Assembly: GCA_039090855.1 (NCBI GenBank)
Contig: CM077005.1
Location: 16,407,921 to 16,471,920, forward strand
Length of the DNA stretch: 64,000 nucleotides
Direction of reading: 5' to 3'
Origin: Macrothele yani
Taxonomy: Eukaryota; Arthropoda; Arachnida; Araneae; Macrothelidae
Each line of letters begins with the position of its first letter. The stretch's first letter is position 1. The position numbers and the translations under genes are program-made. Below the pieces are notes generated by a model, which was not told where the DNA came from, made no database searches, and saw only the letters and a program-made list of their open reading frames with translations. Below are positions 54,954 through 64,000 of the stretch, piece by piece.

Positions 54954-56317
54954 GTCGTGTCAGAATAATAGGACCACCTACGTAATAATAGGAATAGCCA
55001 CCCTTGGCCTGGATGACCGCTGCGAGACGGCGTGGCATGGCCGCAATGAGGCCCTGGACGTTTTTCCGAAGCACACGTGCCCATTCGGACTACAGCAGAG
55101 CACGGAGATCCCGCAGATGACGTTGTTGTGGGTCGGCACGCCGAACCTGTGGATCTAAATAGTCCCACAAGTGCTCTATTGGATTGAGATCAGACGATTT
55201 CGCCGACCAAGGAAGAACGGAGACATCGCTGTCGTGTTCCTGGAACCAGTCACGCACCCCCATCGTGGCACGGCACATTGTCCTGCTGATAGACACCATC
55301 ACCACCAGGGTAAACGTCCAACATGAAGGAATGCATGTGGTCAGCAAGAATGGACAGGTAGCCATTGGCATTCAAGGACCCATCCAGTGATGCCAGTGGT
55401 CCCAGTTCATACCAGGAAAACTTCCCCCAGACATGCGCACTGCCACCGCCGGCCTGTACTTGACTGACAAGCGTGTCAAGGTGTTGGTTCTCGTGTGTCT
55501 GACGTCATATCCGCCACAGACCGTCACTTTGTGAAAGCACAAATTTGTCCGTGACGGAGATCGAATCCATGCCCCTTCTCTTCAGAGTAAGTTGCTCTCC
55601 CAGTTAAGCTACACTGACAGAATGTATCGCCGCAGATTTGTCGTCTTGACACGTGCTTTACCTCTGTACTACGTCACAACTTCTGTGGAGTGGAAACCTA
55701 GATTCGCCGGAGAAGGCAACCTTTTCCCACTCTTCCACTGTCCAATGACGGTAGTTCAAAGCGAACTGCAAGGGTCGTTGCAGATGGACCTGTGTTAACA
55801 TGGGCGCCTTGACGCAGCGTCGTCTCCGGAAACCCATGCGTAACAGGGTTCGCTCTACTGTTATCAGGGACAAGTACCTGGGTGCCCCAGCGTTCATTTG
55901 CGAGGTCAATTGCTGCACTATTGCACGTCCTTTGTCCTTTACCAGTCGACGGAGACGACTTTCTCCTCCGGGGTCGATGGCCTTTGAGGCTCCACAGTCA
56001 TGACGTCGGGAGTTACTCGGTGTGATAGGTTTCAATTCTTGGAACACCCTTACTATAGCACCTCGCAAACAGCCCACGAAGCCTGCTATTTCTGAGATGC
56101 TTCCACTCTTGGTCCGGTAGCCGATAAACATTCCATTTTGACGTCCGTCAAATCACTACGTCTGCCCATTGTGCTCATGTAACGCACTATGGCTCGTCTG
56201 TAATGTCCAACCACTTATAATATATCTCATTGTGGTTGACCTTGTCACGTGCACTCTGTGACGTGCCTGGGCGGGTACAATGTGATTCCGGGGGTGGTCA
56301 TATTATTCTGATATGAC
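54954..56317 (-). mobile_element. Tc1-like transposon T8 with nested tRNA-like repeat
   Basis: Imperfect terminal repeats: GTCGTGTCAGAATAATAGGA at the left and the inverse of GTCATATCAGAATAATATGA at the right. A tRNA-like segment at 55554-55620 (minus B-box-like GGATTCGATCTCC) and its tail split the transposase between the first and second catalytic motifs. Confidence 0.8.
54965..56131 (-). pseudogene. Transposase of T8, degraded
   Basis: The N-terminal half, 55658-56131, reads MFIGYRTKSGSISEIAGFVG (HTH) to WEKVAFSGESRFPLHRS, where glycine replaces the first catalytic aspartate. The C-terminal half, 54965-55371, reads VRDWFQEHDSDVSVLPW, KSSDLNPIEHLWDYLD (glutamate intact) and MPRRLAAVIQAKGGYSY. 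The QQDN motif is frameshifted. Confidence 0.85.
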
Positions 56318-56670
56318 TGCGTAGTCATATTAGTCCAGTGGTACTTTTCACACATAAGAGAATTTTGCTACGTCATTTCCGAGCGTATGTTAAAAATGGA
56401 TAGAAGGAAAAGCTTTCTTATATTAAGGGAAATACTTTTCAGACAGAAATAAAGCTCAAATGAAGTTAACGATTATTTTTCATAAGTACCAAATTAATTA
56501 TTTATTGAATCCAGACAAAAAGAATACGAGAAAGGGGACCATTTCTCGAGTGGTCCACAGAGAATTGGCCCACTTTCCCGGTGGACCAATCCGCTCCTTG
56601 TTGCAGATTTGTAATGTAAAGCAAAATGTTCTTAGTAGGATGAAGAACAATATTTTGCGAGGTTTAGTCA
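56318..56670. other. Unassigned intron sequence
   Basis: AT-rich, then a short block with GGTCCACAGAGAATTGGCCC near 56552. Nothing recognised. Confidence 0.4.
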
Positions 56671-56671
56671 C

Positions 56672-57186
56672 GTTGAAAAAGTGACTGTTGATGACATTGA
56701 AAAAGTGACTGTTGGTGATATTGAAAAAGTGACTGTTGATGACATTGAAAAAGGGACTGTTGGTGACATTGAAAAAGCGACTGTTGGTGACATTGAACAA
56801 GTGACTGTTGATGACATTGAAAAAGTGACTGTTGATGACACTGAAAAAGTGACTGTTGGTGGCATTGAAAAAGTGACTGTTGATGACTGAAAAAGTGACT
56901 GTTGATGACATTGAAAAAGTGAATGTTGATGACATTGAAAAAGTGAATGTTGATGACATTGAAAAAGTGACGGTTGATGACATTGAAAAAGTGACGGTTG
57001 ATGACATTGAAAAAGTGACGGTTGATGACATTGAAAAAGTGACTATTGGTGACTTTGAAAAAGTGACTGTTGCTGACATTGAAAAAGTGACTGTTGGTGA
57101 CATTGAAAAAGTGACTGTTGATGACATTGAAAAGTGACTGTTGATGACATTGAAAAAGTGACGGTTGATGACATTGAAAAAATGAC
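56672..57186. repeat. 24-bp minisatellite, about 21 units
   Basis: The unit is GAAAAAGTGACTGTTGATGA then CATT, 24 bp = 8 codons (VTVDDIEK on the plus strand). Variants GGTGACATT, AATGTTGAT and ACGGTT recur. It is open in frames on both strands; the 209-codon minus ORF is an artefact of the repeat. Confidence 0.95.
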
Positions 57187-57712
57187 TGATGAGGTTCTAA
57201 AAGAATTTATCCAGCCCAAGTGGTGGGAAAGAAGGCTACAGAAATGCTGAGAAAAACATGATAGGATTCAGGAACGCCTATAGAAAAAGTGTTGTGTGAA
57301 ACGTGTGATGGATGTCAGTGAAATTCGAGTTGTGTGCCAAGATCACTGTAAATGGAGATGTTTGATACAATAACAGTAAGTCAAATGTAAATATACATCA
57401 TCATCAGTAAATTTAATTTGGTGTATATAACTTTAGTTTGAGGACCTAACCTTTGAAACTCACAAGGGAACGGTCCGGACCGTTGTCGCTAGATGCACAG
57501 TGCTTGTTATATCTTTCGATAGTACTGAAGGGATAATGGATAATGACAAACGTTTAGGTGCTGTGGAATATAAATGATGAAGTTATAGGACATCAAAGAA
57601 CACTGGCAGAGACAATATTCATGGAATTTCCATTACTCTTGCGGCCCGTACCGGAATTGTTTTTGTTATTTTAAGCAATTGGTATACATTACAAAGTATT
57701 CATGAATGGATA
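57187..57712. other. Intron sequence, nothing recognised
   Basis: AT-rich; GGAACGGTCCGGACCGTTGT at 57469 is a near-palindrome. No gene. Confidence 0.4.
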
Positions 57713-57714
57713 TA

Positions 57715-58137
57715 CACTGAAGAGCAATTGAATTAGAGACAACTGGCGTTATGCAAATATGACGCTGTGCGCGGCCCTGTAAACGGAAATGACATGATGT
57801 ATGCAGCTATCCGACAATATAAGGAGCGATGCAACGGGAATCAGTAAGAGTCGGACGCAGTATGGGTAAGACGAAGGATCTAAGCGCATTTGATCGTGGG
57901 AAAATTGTCGGGGCCTGACGAATGGGTCACTCCATCACGGAAGTCGTGCAGGCACTGGGATTTTCACGAGCCACTGTGTCACGGGTGCACCGTGAGTACA
58001 TCGAATCCGGTAAAACCATCCCTGCAAGAGCCAACTGCCGTGGACAACAGCGTGTGGATGAGCGGGGTCATCGTCGGCTAGCTCGCATTGTAACAGCGGA
58101 TAGACGGGCCGCAGTGCAAGAAATCACTCGGCAATTT
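57715..58137 (+). pseudogene. T2-family Tc1 5' fragment (T3)
   Basis: Left terminal repeat CACTGAAGAGCAATTGAATT, then MGKTKDLSAFDRGKIVGA, a stop (TGA for CGA), and MGHSITEVVQALGFSRATVS to RRAAVQEITRQF. It breaks off at 58137. It keeps the base missing from T2 at 28886, so the T2 lesion is copy-specific. Confidence 0.92.
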
Positions 58138-58557
58138 TAATTTATACGGCAGTATTAAGATTGCTATAGACTTTTAGCATATATGCATGGAAGGCTAAAC
58201 TGCTCACATGGAGGAATGTGCATAGAGTTTAAGTTAATGAGAACTGTATTTCAGAAATACACCTTATCAGATAAGATATTTAGCACATTAACACAGACCA
58301 TAACCATGTGGTTTATGTATTCTATTTTTAACAACAGCTGAAATTTTTCAATCTTATCCTGCTGCTGTATGTTGTGAGATTTTCAAACGAGAAAGGCACC
58401 GTTCAGCGATTGTTTCGCTCATTAAAAAAAAAAAAAATGCTGGCCCGTGTCAGTTTTACATTAAATATTGAAGGCCCGGTCCCGGCCCTTTTTCCCAACT
58501 TATAAATGAGCAAAGGCGCGACGCGGCCCGCTGGCCGGGTCCATGCAGACCTCTAAT
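58138..58557. other. Intron sequence with hAT-like remnant
   Basis: AT-rich to 58425, then a GC-rich segment with GGCCCGGTCCCGGCCC and GCGGCCCGCTGGCCGGG ending CATGCAGACCTCTAATG, similar to 3785-3912. Confidence 0.4.
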
Positions 58558-59516
58558 GTGGACGGCCGGGAACATGTGCGTCGTTTACCTGGGAAAGTGT
58601 TGGCACCAGGATGCATCGTGAGACGAAAACAAGGCGGTGGAGGAAGTGTAACTATTTAGGCAATGCTCTGCTGGGAAATTCTGGGTCCAGTCATTCATGT
58701 ACAGGAAACATTGACGTCTACAAACATACCTAAACACCATTGCAGACCAGGTACACCCTTTCATGGCAACGGTATTTCCCTCTAGAAGCGAATTTTCTTC
58801 ACCAGAACAATGCGCCATGCCACACTGCCCGGATTGTTCGAGAGTGGTTCGCGGAACAAGAGGAAGACTTCCAGATATTGCACTGGCCTCCGAATTCCCC
58901 AGATATCAACCCAGTCGAGCATCCGTGGTTTGTGTTGGAACATTAGATGCAATCCGCTGCGGCTCAACTACCTAACTTACAAGAGTTAAAGAATCTGTTG
59001 GTAACATGTTAGTACCCTGTTAAAAAAATCTACTTAAAAATGAGAACCTGAACCTACTCGTTTTTTTTAAGTACAATCGTATCGTAAACGAGTACATGAC
59101 ATGCTCTAATATAAGTAGCCATACGTACTTACAAATAACTACGTCAATAAATATAAATATGATCTCGTATTACTTCATTTTAGATATTATAGATTTCAAG
59201 AGAAATTGTTGAATAAATGTGTAAAGTGACACACATGAATAATAATCAGTACAAGAAAGTCACTGATCCCAAGTAATTTAATTATGCATAAAGTATCATT
59301 GTGTACGCTTTTACATTAAATATATTTGTGTCAATCTCATAAATAATATATTGTCACTTCATCACTATATTTGTCATAAAATTGTGCGGTCCATTTGCCC
59401 AACATGTGACAACGAGTATATCTATTATCCCAGATGTGCCATCGAATAATATACTTCCAGTTGATTCTGTGAATAAATGAGTATGTATGGAGTACACGTA
59501 TTCCAAATCTGAAGTC

Positions 59517-59700
59517 GAGCCGCGGATGGTTTAGTGGTTAGAGATTCAGACTGCTGATGGAAGGACCCCAGGTTCAAACCTGGCGTGGTAGTGTGAATCT
59601 CAAACAATCACTGAATATCGGACGAGCACGTCAAGTGACGGCCCGCGGTTACGTATGAAGGTGTTCATTCCTAAACACCCCTCCTAATTTCTCTTTCCCT
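59517..59700 (+). repeat. tRNA-derived SINE family B
   Basis: Head GAGCCGCGGATGGTTTAGTG, B box GGTTCAAACCTGG, then GGACGAGCACGTCAAGTGAC. Same family as 34754-35074, which is inserted in T5. Confidence 0.8.
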
Positions 59701-59789
59701 TCCATGTGCAAAATCGTACGCTTGTACGGTGGCGCCATCTAGTATGCTCTCTCTCGCTTACAAACTATCCTGTCAGAATCGCTAGATTC

Positions 59790-59851
59790 GCTCTAACTTT
59801 CTTCACTTTCTGTGCCCTGCCCGAAAGGGCACAGAAACTGAATGAAGTTAG
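59790..59851. repeat. Imperfect 28-bp hairpin
   Basis: TCTAACTTTCTTCACTTTCT then GTGCCCT pairs with AGGGCAC then AGAAACTGAATGAAGTTAGA across a short loop. It lies inside the 1.09-kb element. Confidence 0.8.
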
Positions 59852-60349
59852 AGCACATATATTTGAAATATATGGATTTTTTGAGTACATAAATTTGAAA
59901 TATATGTACTCAAAACTTAGTACATATATTTCAAATTAGAAATACCAGATATACTCACAATTGATTCCTTGTATGTACTCAAAAATGAGATCGTGTCTTT
60001 TCCAAAAATGTGACACAAGTACTTGGATGTATTATAAGCCCAGAATGTACTAAAAAACGAGTACATATTGCTTATTTCTAAGTACCGATTTTTAACAGTG
60101 TACCAGATACCACAAGACATCTCTAGAAATCTTGTAGCGTCTATACCTCGTCGGGTAAGAGCTTTTTGGCAGCACGTGGAGGACCAACATCATATCAGGC
60201 AGGTGGTCATAATGTTTTGGCTCTTCGGTGTATATTGTATACTACCAGCAAATGCCCTAACAGAAAAAGTACCCATTTTTCATCCCGATGGATGGTGCAA
60301 AATAGAATTGAATGTGACATCAACAAAAGTACTAACAACTTGTACTAAC

Positions 60350-60545
60350 CATTACTGTCTGGAGCGTGAACACGTGACTCCGCAGTATCACGGCTGCCAT
60401 CTTCGGATTCGCTTCCTTCATGGGGTGGAGAAGACGACGAAGAAAAGCGACTGAGGGAGAGATTAATTCCCTTCGTTTCTCCGGTGTTGACTTTATCATA
60501 TCCATACCATCCCAGTAACTCATTCATTGTAGTCTCCGCAAAATC
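60350..60545 (-). CDS. SOBP: SOBP internal coding exon (N-terminal conserved block)
   Basis: The 196-bp exon encodes 65 complete codons plus one base. DFAETTMNELLGWYGYDKV matches the invariant N-terminal block of SOBP (vertebrate: NFAENTMNELLGWYGYDKV). A Ser-rich, acidic stretch follows (SRFSSSSSPPHEGSESEDGS) and the exon ends HAPDSN plus G. The acceptor is CGTCTGTTTGTCCTAG, with the exon starting at a codon boundary (GAT at 60545). The donor is G then GTTAGT, and the frame would hit TAG at once if unspliced. The ATG at 60527 is internal because conserved residues precede it. The exon with the true start codon was not found and probably lies beyond 64000. Confidence 0.9.
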
Positions 60546-60589
60546 CTAGGACAAACAGACGAAACAGAAATGTGAATGAAAACACAAAT

Positions 60590-60830
60590 TGTTTTGTACG
60601 AAGCACATATTTTTGTATTGATTCGTTAAATCACTGAGGTCACAAAATTTTCTCTTCGTTTGTGAAATCACTGACTCCACATATTTTTCTATTCTTTTGT
60701 TAAATCACTGAGGTCAACTATTTTCCTATTCATTTGTAAAATCACTGCGATCGGATATTTTTCTATTCGTTTGGAAAAACTCCGAGTTCACATATTTTTC
60801 TGCTCGTCCGTTAAATCACCCAAATTTACA
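60590..60830 (-). repeat. 37-bp tandem repeat in the SOBP upstream intron
   Basis: Six units about 37 bp apart, with the core GTTAAATCACTGAGGTCACA then TATTTTTCTATTC (AAATCAC at 60628, 60665, 60702, 60738 and 60813). It begins about 45 bp upstream of the exon's splice acceptor. Confidence 0.85.
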
Positions 60831-61618
60831 GAATTGTAAATATTTTAAACGGAAGTTATATATAACCCTCCTTCTTCCACACTACAGTATCATTACAATC
60901 TCCAGAAATACAGTAGAGCGTCAAAAATCTGAACACGCTCCCCTCCACCATTTTTTTTTTTTTTTTTGTGGTGGTGGAAGGTTTAAGTATAGTCCGTTTA
61001 TTTTAACTTAGCACTTCATGATAATGGAATCGCCTAATTTTGGGGGTGCAAGCATTTTGGGGGTGACGTGGCGAAGGTGGAAGTGACTTCTGATACTCAT
61101 AGATAAAAGGCGAAAACTTTCTCAATCACTTGTTCCCTGCGGGGCTAAGATTTTACGACCCACTAGCACGGCAGTACCAGCCAACCCTTGTTTCATCCCT
61201 CATCCCCATTGTTCACTGAGAGCCGGGAGGAAAGTTACACTTCCCTGCACTCAACATAAAGCGCACCCCTTGGCAATCGGAACAAGCTTGTAATGATTGG
61301 TAAGTTTGGAAATTTGTACTTTATGTTTAAAAATTTCACAGCAGTAGTAAAAATGGCAAACTGTTTCGTTTTGCATAATAACAAAAACAAATCTTTGTCT
61401 TATGAGATTTTTCTTGCATACAGGTGCTTATTTTTGGTACATGTATTTGGGTAATATATTGCAGAAATGTTAGAGTATTTGTATTTTTTTACATATTCGA
61501 TAATCCGAACACATCGAAAATTCGAACTACCAGTGGTCCCAATTAGTTCGGATTTTCGACGCTCCACTGTACTGAACTGCAGTAAAATCCCGTTTAATGC
61601 AGTTCAGCACAGTAATAT
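60831..61618. other. Intron or flank sequence, nothing recognised
   Basis: AT-rich with a T-run near 60952-60967. No exon with SOBP exon 1 character was identified on the minus strand. Confidence 0.4.
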
Positions 61619-61619
61619 A

Positions 61620-61653
<34 letters not shown>
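61619..61653. repeat. (TA)n microsatellite
   Basis: About 17 TA units. Confidence 0.95.
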
Positions 61654-61655
<2 letters not shown>

Positions 61656-61783
61656 TTAAGAGCAGAGCCGAAAACATAAGAAAAACTTAAGAATTTAAAA
61701 CGAAAGTTGCAAAATAACCTGAAGATCAAAACACGCGACGCAGCAGTTATGATAATTCAGAATTCACATTACATATATATATA

Positions 61784-63009
61784 CACTATATTGACAAAAA
61801 TCACCGGACACCTAGAAGAGAAACGCAACATAGCATTTATTGACCTACATTAATACGGTGTCGGTCCACCTTTGGCCTTAATGCATGCACTGACCCTTCG
61901 AGACATGCTTTCAACAAGGTTTTGGAACAGAGCTATAGGTATGCGCTTCCACATAATGCTGCCGCTAACTGTTGCTTAGTATTAGGCCTTGGTTCCAAAC
62001 TCCTTATGCGGCAGCTCTAATTCATCCCATAAGCGCTCTATGGGTTTAAGATCAGGGCTCTGTGCTGGCCAGTCCACACACGATACGAAATTATCGTCAA
62101 ACCACGCCGTAACAGTCCTTACTTTATAGCTCGGTGCATTATCCTGCTGGTAACAACAAGACTTGGTTCCATAGTATTGCCACAGAATAGGTAGGGCATA
62201 ATTGTCCAGAATATCGAGGTAGACGTGCTGGTTAAGAGGTTTGTCCACGATAACCAATTGGCCGGGACCATACCAAGAAAAGCACTTGCACACGAGTACA
62301 CTGCCAGCTCCAAACTTGACTGTAGGAACAGTACACTGTGGTAAAAAGCGTTCCTCCGGCTGCCGCCATACCCACACACACGACCATCAGACTGGTGGAT
62401 TAATCAGTCCACAGGATCCGTTTCCAGTGATCTACGGTCCACGATAAATGTTCTTTACACCATGCTAAACGACGAGTAGCATTCCGAGTGGAGATGAAAG
62501 GCTTATGAGCAGCCATACGACTACGATAACCCATGGAATGAAGTTCTCTGCGAATGGCACGTGTACATACCGAGGTTCCAGCAGTTTCACTCACCAGGAC
62601 ACTGAGGTCTTGTGCAGTACTCCGCCGATTAGCTGTAAGGACTCTCCTGATTATTCGACGTCCTCTATTACTGATTTTGTTTGGTCTACGTACCGTTTTG
62701 CTGCTTCAGGCACGCCTTGTGTCTTCCACTTATTCAGTACGTCCAAAACAGTTGACCTGGGTATATTTAAACGCCTCGCGGTTTCTCTTATGGACAACCC
62801 ACTAATATAACACCCAACAAAGTCAGTTCATTCTCAAAGTCAGTTCTCTCCCGCCGCGACATTTTCACTCACCTCACAGTGCGATATGAACGCGGTCAGC
62901 TGCACGCTTATTTTTATACCGTTTGCAGCGCTACCGCGCATCTTAACAGCGCAGAGGATCCGTTCATTTGCTTTCGAAGGGGTGTCCGGTAACTTTTGTC
63001 AATATAATG
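61784..63009 (-). mobile_element. Tc1-like transposon T9
   Basis: 1.23 kb. Terminal repeats CACTATATTGACAAAAATCA and the inverse of CATTATATTGACAAAAGTTA; CCGGACACC follows in both. TA flanks both ends. Confidence 0.9.
61982..62860 (-). pseudogene. Transposase of T9, frameshifted
   Basis: Readable pieces: ETAGTSVCTRAIRRELHSMG (HTH2), LAWCKEHLSWTVDHWKRILW then TD with the first aspartate, immediately followed by a frame break at about 62400 where ESRF is expected. Then WVWRQPEERFLPQCTVPTVK, CCYQQDNAPSYKVR (second aspartate) and SPDLKPIERLWDEL (glutamate, 34 residues on). One or two lesions only. The N-terminal HTH is in another frame upstream (62700-62860). Confidence 0.88.
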
Positions 63010-63760
63010 TATATATATAAATACTTTTTTTGCCTGTGTGTGCGCTGCGCACACACAGGCAAAAAGAGGAGTGAGTGAAAGGGGTAGTGGAAAAAAAGAC
63101 CAATTTTTCTTTATGTAGACTTGTGTTTGCAGATCTTGAAAACGAAAGGAAGCATGAGTCAGTAAAATCAGTTTTCGCAAGAAAAAGCGAAATGCGTTGC
63201 GTAAAGCTTCGCCGAAGAAGTACGACTGCAAATGTAGTGCATGTTTCATTCCGTAGATCACGTAGCTGGTCTTGCTTTCACCATGAAAACATGAACATCT
63301 ATGTTTGAATTTCCGAAAAGTGAAATTACTTTAAAAAACAACAACAGGGAAATGGTTACATAACAACGAAACGCAAAACTGAAAGCGAAATTTTAGTTTC
63401 GTCTCTCAAAAGGAATCTTTATTTCATTATGCATTGAGGTAGAAATGCAATTATAAATGTTTAATTAAGTGTGTTCTCTACTGCAAGAGGAAATTGTCTA
63501 CGAAACCTGCACAATCTGAGTCCATATTGTTTATATTTTAGTATGACTGATCTTCTGAAAAATGCCCTCTTAGTAGAATTCTGTATTAATTACGCTAACC
63601 ATCATCGTTAAAATATGTCGGTCGGGAAATAAGGAAGGAGTTATTCAGTTTAATCAGACTGTAAATTCAGGTTTTGCAGAAAAAGTCTACAATGACAATT
63701 CGGATAGAACTAAAGACAGTGAATATGGGAAAATTATTCCCAATGTTTCTCCATAATAAA
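63010..63760. other. Sequence beyond T9, hairpin plus unassigned
   Basis: Contains a perfect 19-bp inverted repeat with a one-base centre (63027-63065, TTTTTGCCTGTGTGTGCGC and its complement). The rest is AT-rich with no recognised coding sequence. SOBP exon 1 was looked for here and not found. Confidence 0.45.
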
Positions 63761-63968
63761 GATGCCGTAATGTTCTAAGCGTTGGCTTCTGACCATTCGT
63801 CCGAGAAGGGTCCAGGTTCGAATCCCGTGAGGCATGGATGTTGTGTTTGTCTAACGGCACTGACTCTCTCTCCCTTTCCTGGAACCAGTGGCCCCAAATT
63901 AGGGACGGGCGACTGCTTATAGTCCATTGAGTTACGCAATGTGGTCGTTAAATCCCCAATCAATCAAT
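63761..63968 (+). repeat. tRNA-derived SINE family A
   Basis: Plus copy with a slightly truncated head (GCCGTAATGTTCTAAGCG), B box GGTTCGAATCCC, body CTGGAACCAGTGGCCCCAAA and end GTGGTCGTTAAATC. Confidence 0.9.
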
Positions 63969-64000
63969 TTTTTTTTATTGGAAGTTTAACGACCACCGTG
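63969..64000 (-). repeat. SINE family A, runs off the window
   Basis: T-run then ATTGGAAGTTTAACGACCAC: the tail of a minus-orientation copy, tail-to-tail with the preceding SINE. Confidence 0.85.

Larger units (their letters stand above)
59015..60102. mobile_element. 1.09-kb non-autonomous element, TA-flanked
   Basis: The left end is CCCTGTTAAAAAAATCTACTT and the right end is the inverse of CACTGTTAAAAATCGGTACTT; both inner arms continue with AACGAGTACATA-like text. TA flanks both ends (59013-59014, 60103-60104). It contains a family B SINE and a hairpin at 59790-59851. No transposase. Confidence 0.8.
58558..60232 (+). pseudogene. Tc1-like transposase 3' fragment (T11), split by a MITE
   Basis: 5'-truncated. 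Readable text: RRLPGKVLAPGCIVRRKQGG, then FLHQNNAPCHTARIVREWFA, where the second catalytic aspartate is asparagine, then SPDINPVEHPW with the glutamate 36 residues on. After the insertion at 59015-60102 the frame continues PQDISRNLVASIPRRVRAFW. The right terminus is CATAATGTTTTGGCTCTTCG then GTGTA at 60232, only 118 bp from the SOBP exon. Confidence 0.85.
5795..60349 (-). other. SOBP: Putative single SOBP intron, about 54.6 kb
   Basis: The interval is bounded on the minus strand by a donor with GTTAGT immediately after 60350 and by the acceptor at 5795. The upstream exon ends after the first base of a codon and the terminal exon begins at the second, so splicing keeps frame. The joined protein would place about 60 residues between the DKV block and the first zinc-finger cysteine, somewhat fewer than in vertebrate SOBP. 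No further SOBP-like coding sequence was recognised inside. A small alternative exon cannot be excluded without transcripts. Confidence 0.7.

Noticed and set aside
56498..57127. 209-codon frame, possible low-complexity protein
   Set aside because: Produced by the 24-bp minisatellite; open frames also occur on the opposite strand.
60525..60527. ATG at 60527 as SOBP start codon
   Set aside because: Conserved residues DFAETT precede it in frame and end at a good acceptor, so the exon is internal.

Overview
ORGANISM AND OVERALL CHARACTER. This is nuclear DNA from an animal, most likely an arthropod; a chelicerate is my guess, not something the sequence proves. It is AT-rich and dense in transposable elements. 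Apart from element-encoded proteins I can support one host gene: the orthologue of SOBP (sine oculis-binding protein), on the minus strand. An internal coding exon lies at 60350-60545. It encodes DFAETTMNELLGWYGYDKV, the conserved N-terminal block of SOBP. The large terminal exon lies at 4119-5794 and carries two FCS-type zinc fingers and the proline-rich region. The upstream exon ends in phase 1 and the terminal exon begins in phase 1, so they can join directly. If so, about 54.6 kb of the window (5795-60349) is one intron.

LAYOUT. 1-3998 is the 3' flank of SOBP, with a divergent tandem array at about 860-2190 in which every monomer carries a CTCF-core-like motif. 3999-5794 is the poly(A) signal and terminal exon. 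5795-60349 is the intron. It holds at least eleven Tc1/mariner-type elements, five RTE-type LINE copies, two Penelope-like fragments, more than a dozen copies of one tRNA-derived SINE, at least three other tRNA-derived repeat families, non-autonomous elements with TA, TTAA, 5-bp and 8-bp target duplications, and several minisatellites. 60350-60545 is the SOBP exon. 60546-64000 is upstream intron or flank with a 37-bp tandem repeat, one more Tc1-like element and SINEs.

HOW THE PARTS RELATE. The intron is strongly nested: SINEs sit inside DNA transposons with perfect 10-bp target duplications, a TTAA-specific MITE sits inside a SINE tail, and several insertions can be dated because an uninterrupted copy of the host repeat lies elsewhere in the window. 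Three tandem arrays appear to have been born inside transposable elements. A 33-bp (11-codon) unit of a Tc1 transposase is present about 31 times. A 34-40-bp unit of an RTE reverse-transcriptase gene is expanded at 24.6-25.4 kb. A 71-bp unit of an inverted-repeat element occurs about 1, 2 and at least 9 times in three copies. No transposase appears wholly intact, although several carry only one or two lesions. No functional tRNA, rRNA or CRISPR was found.
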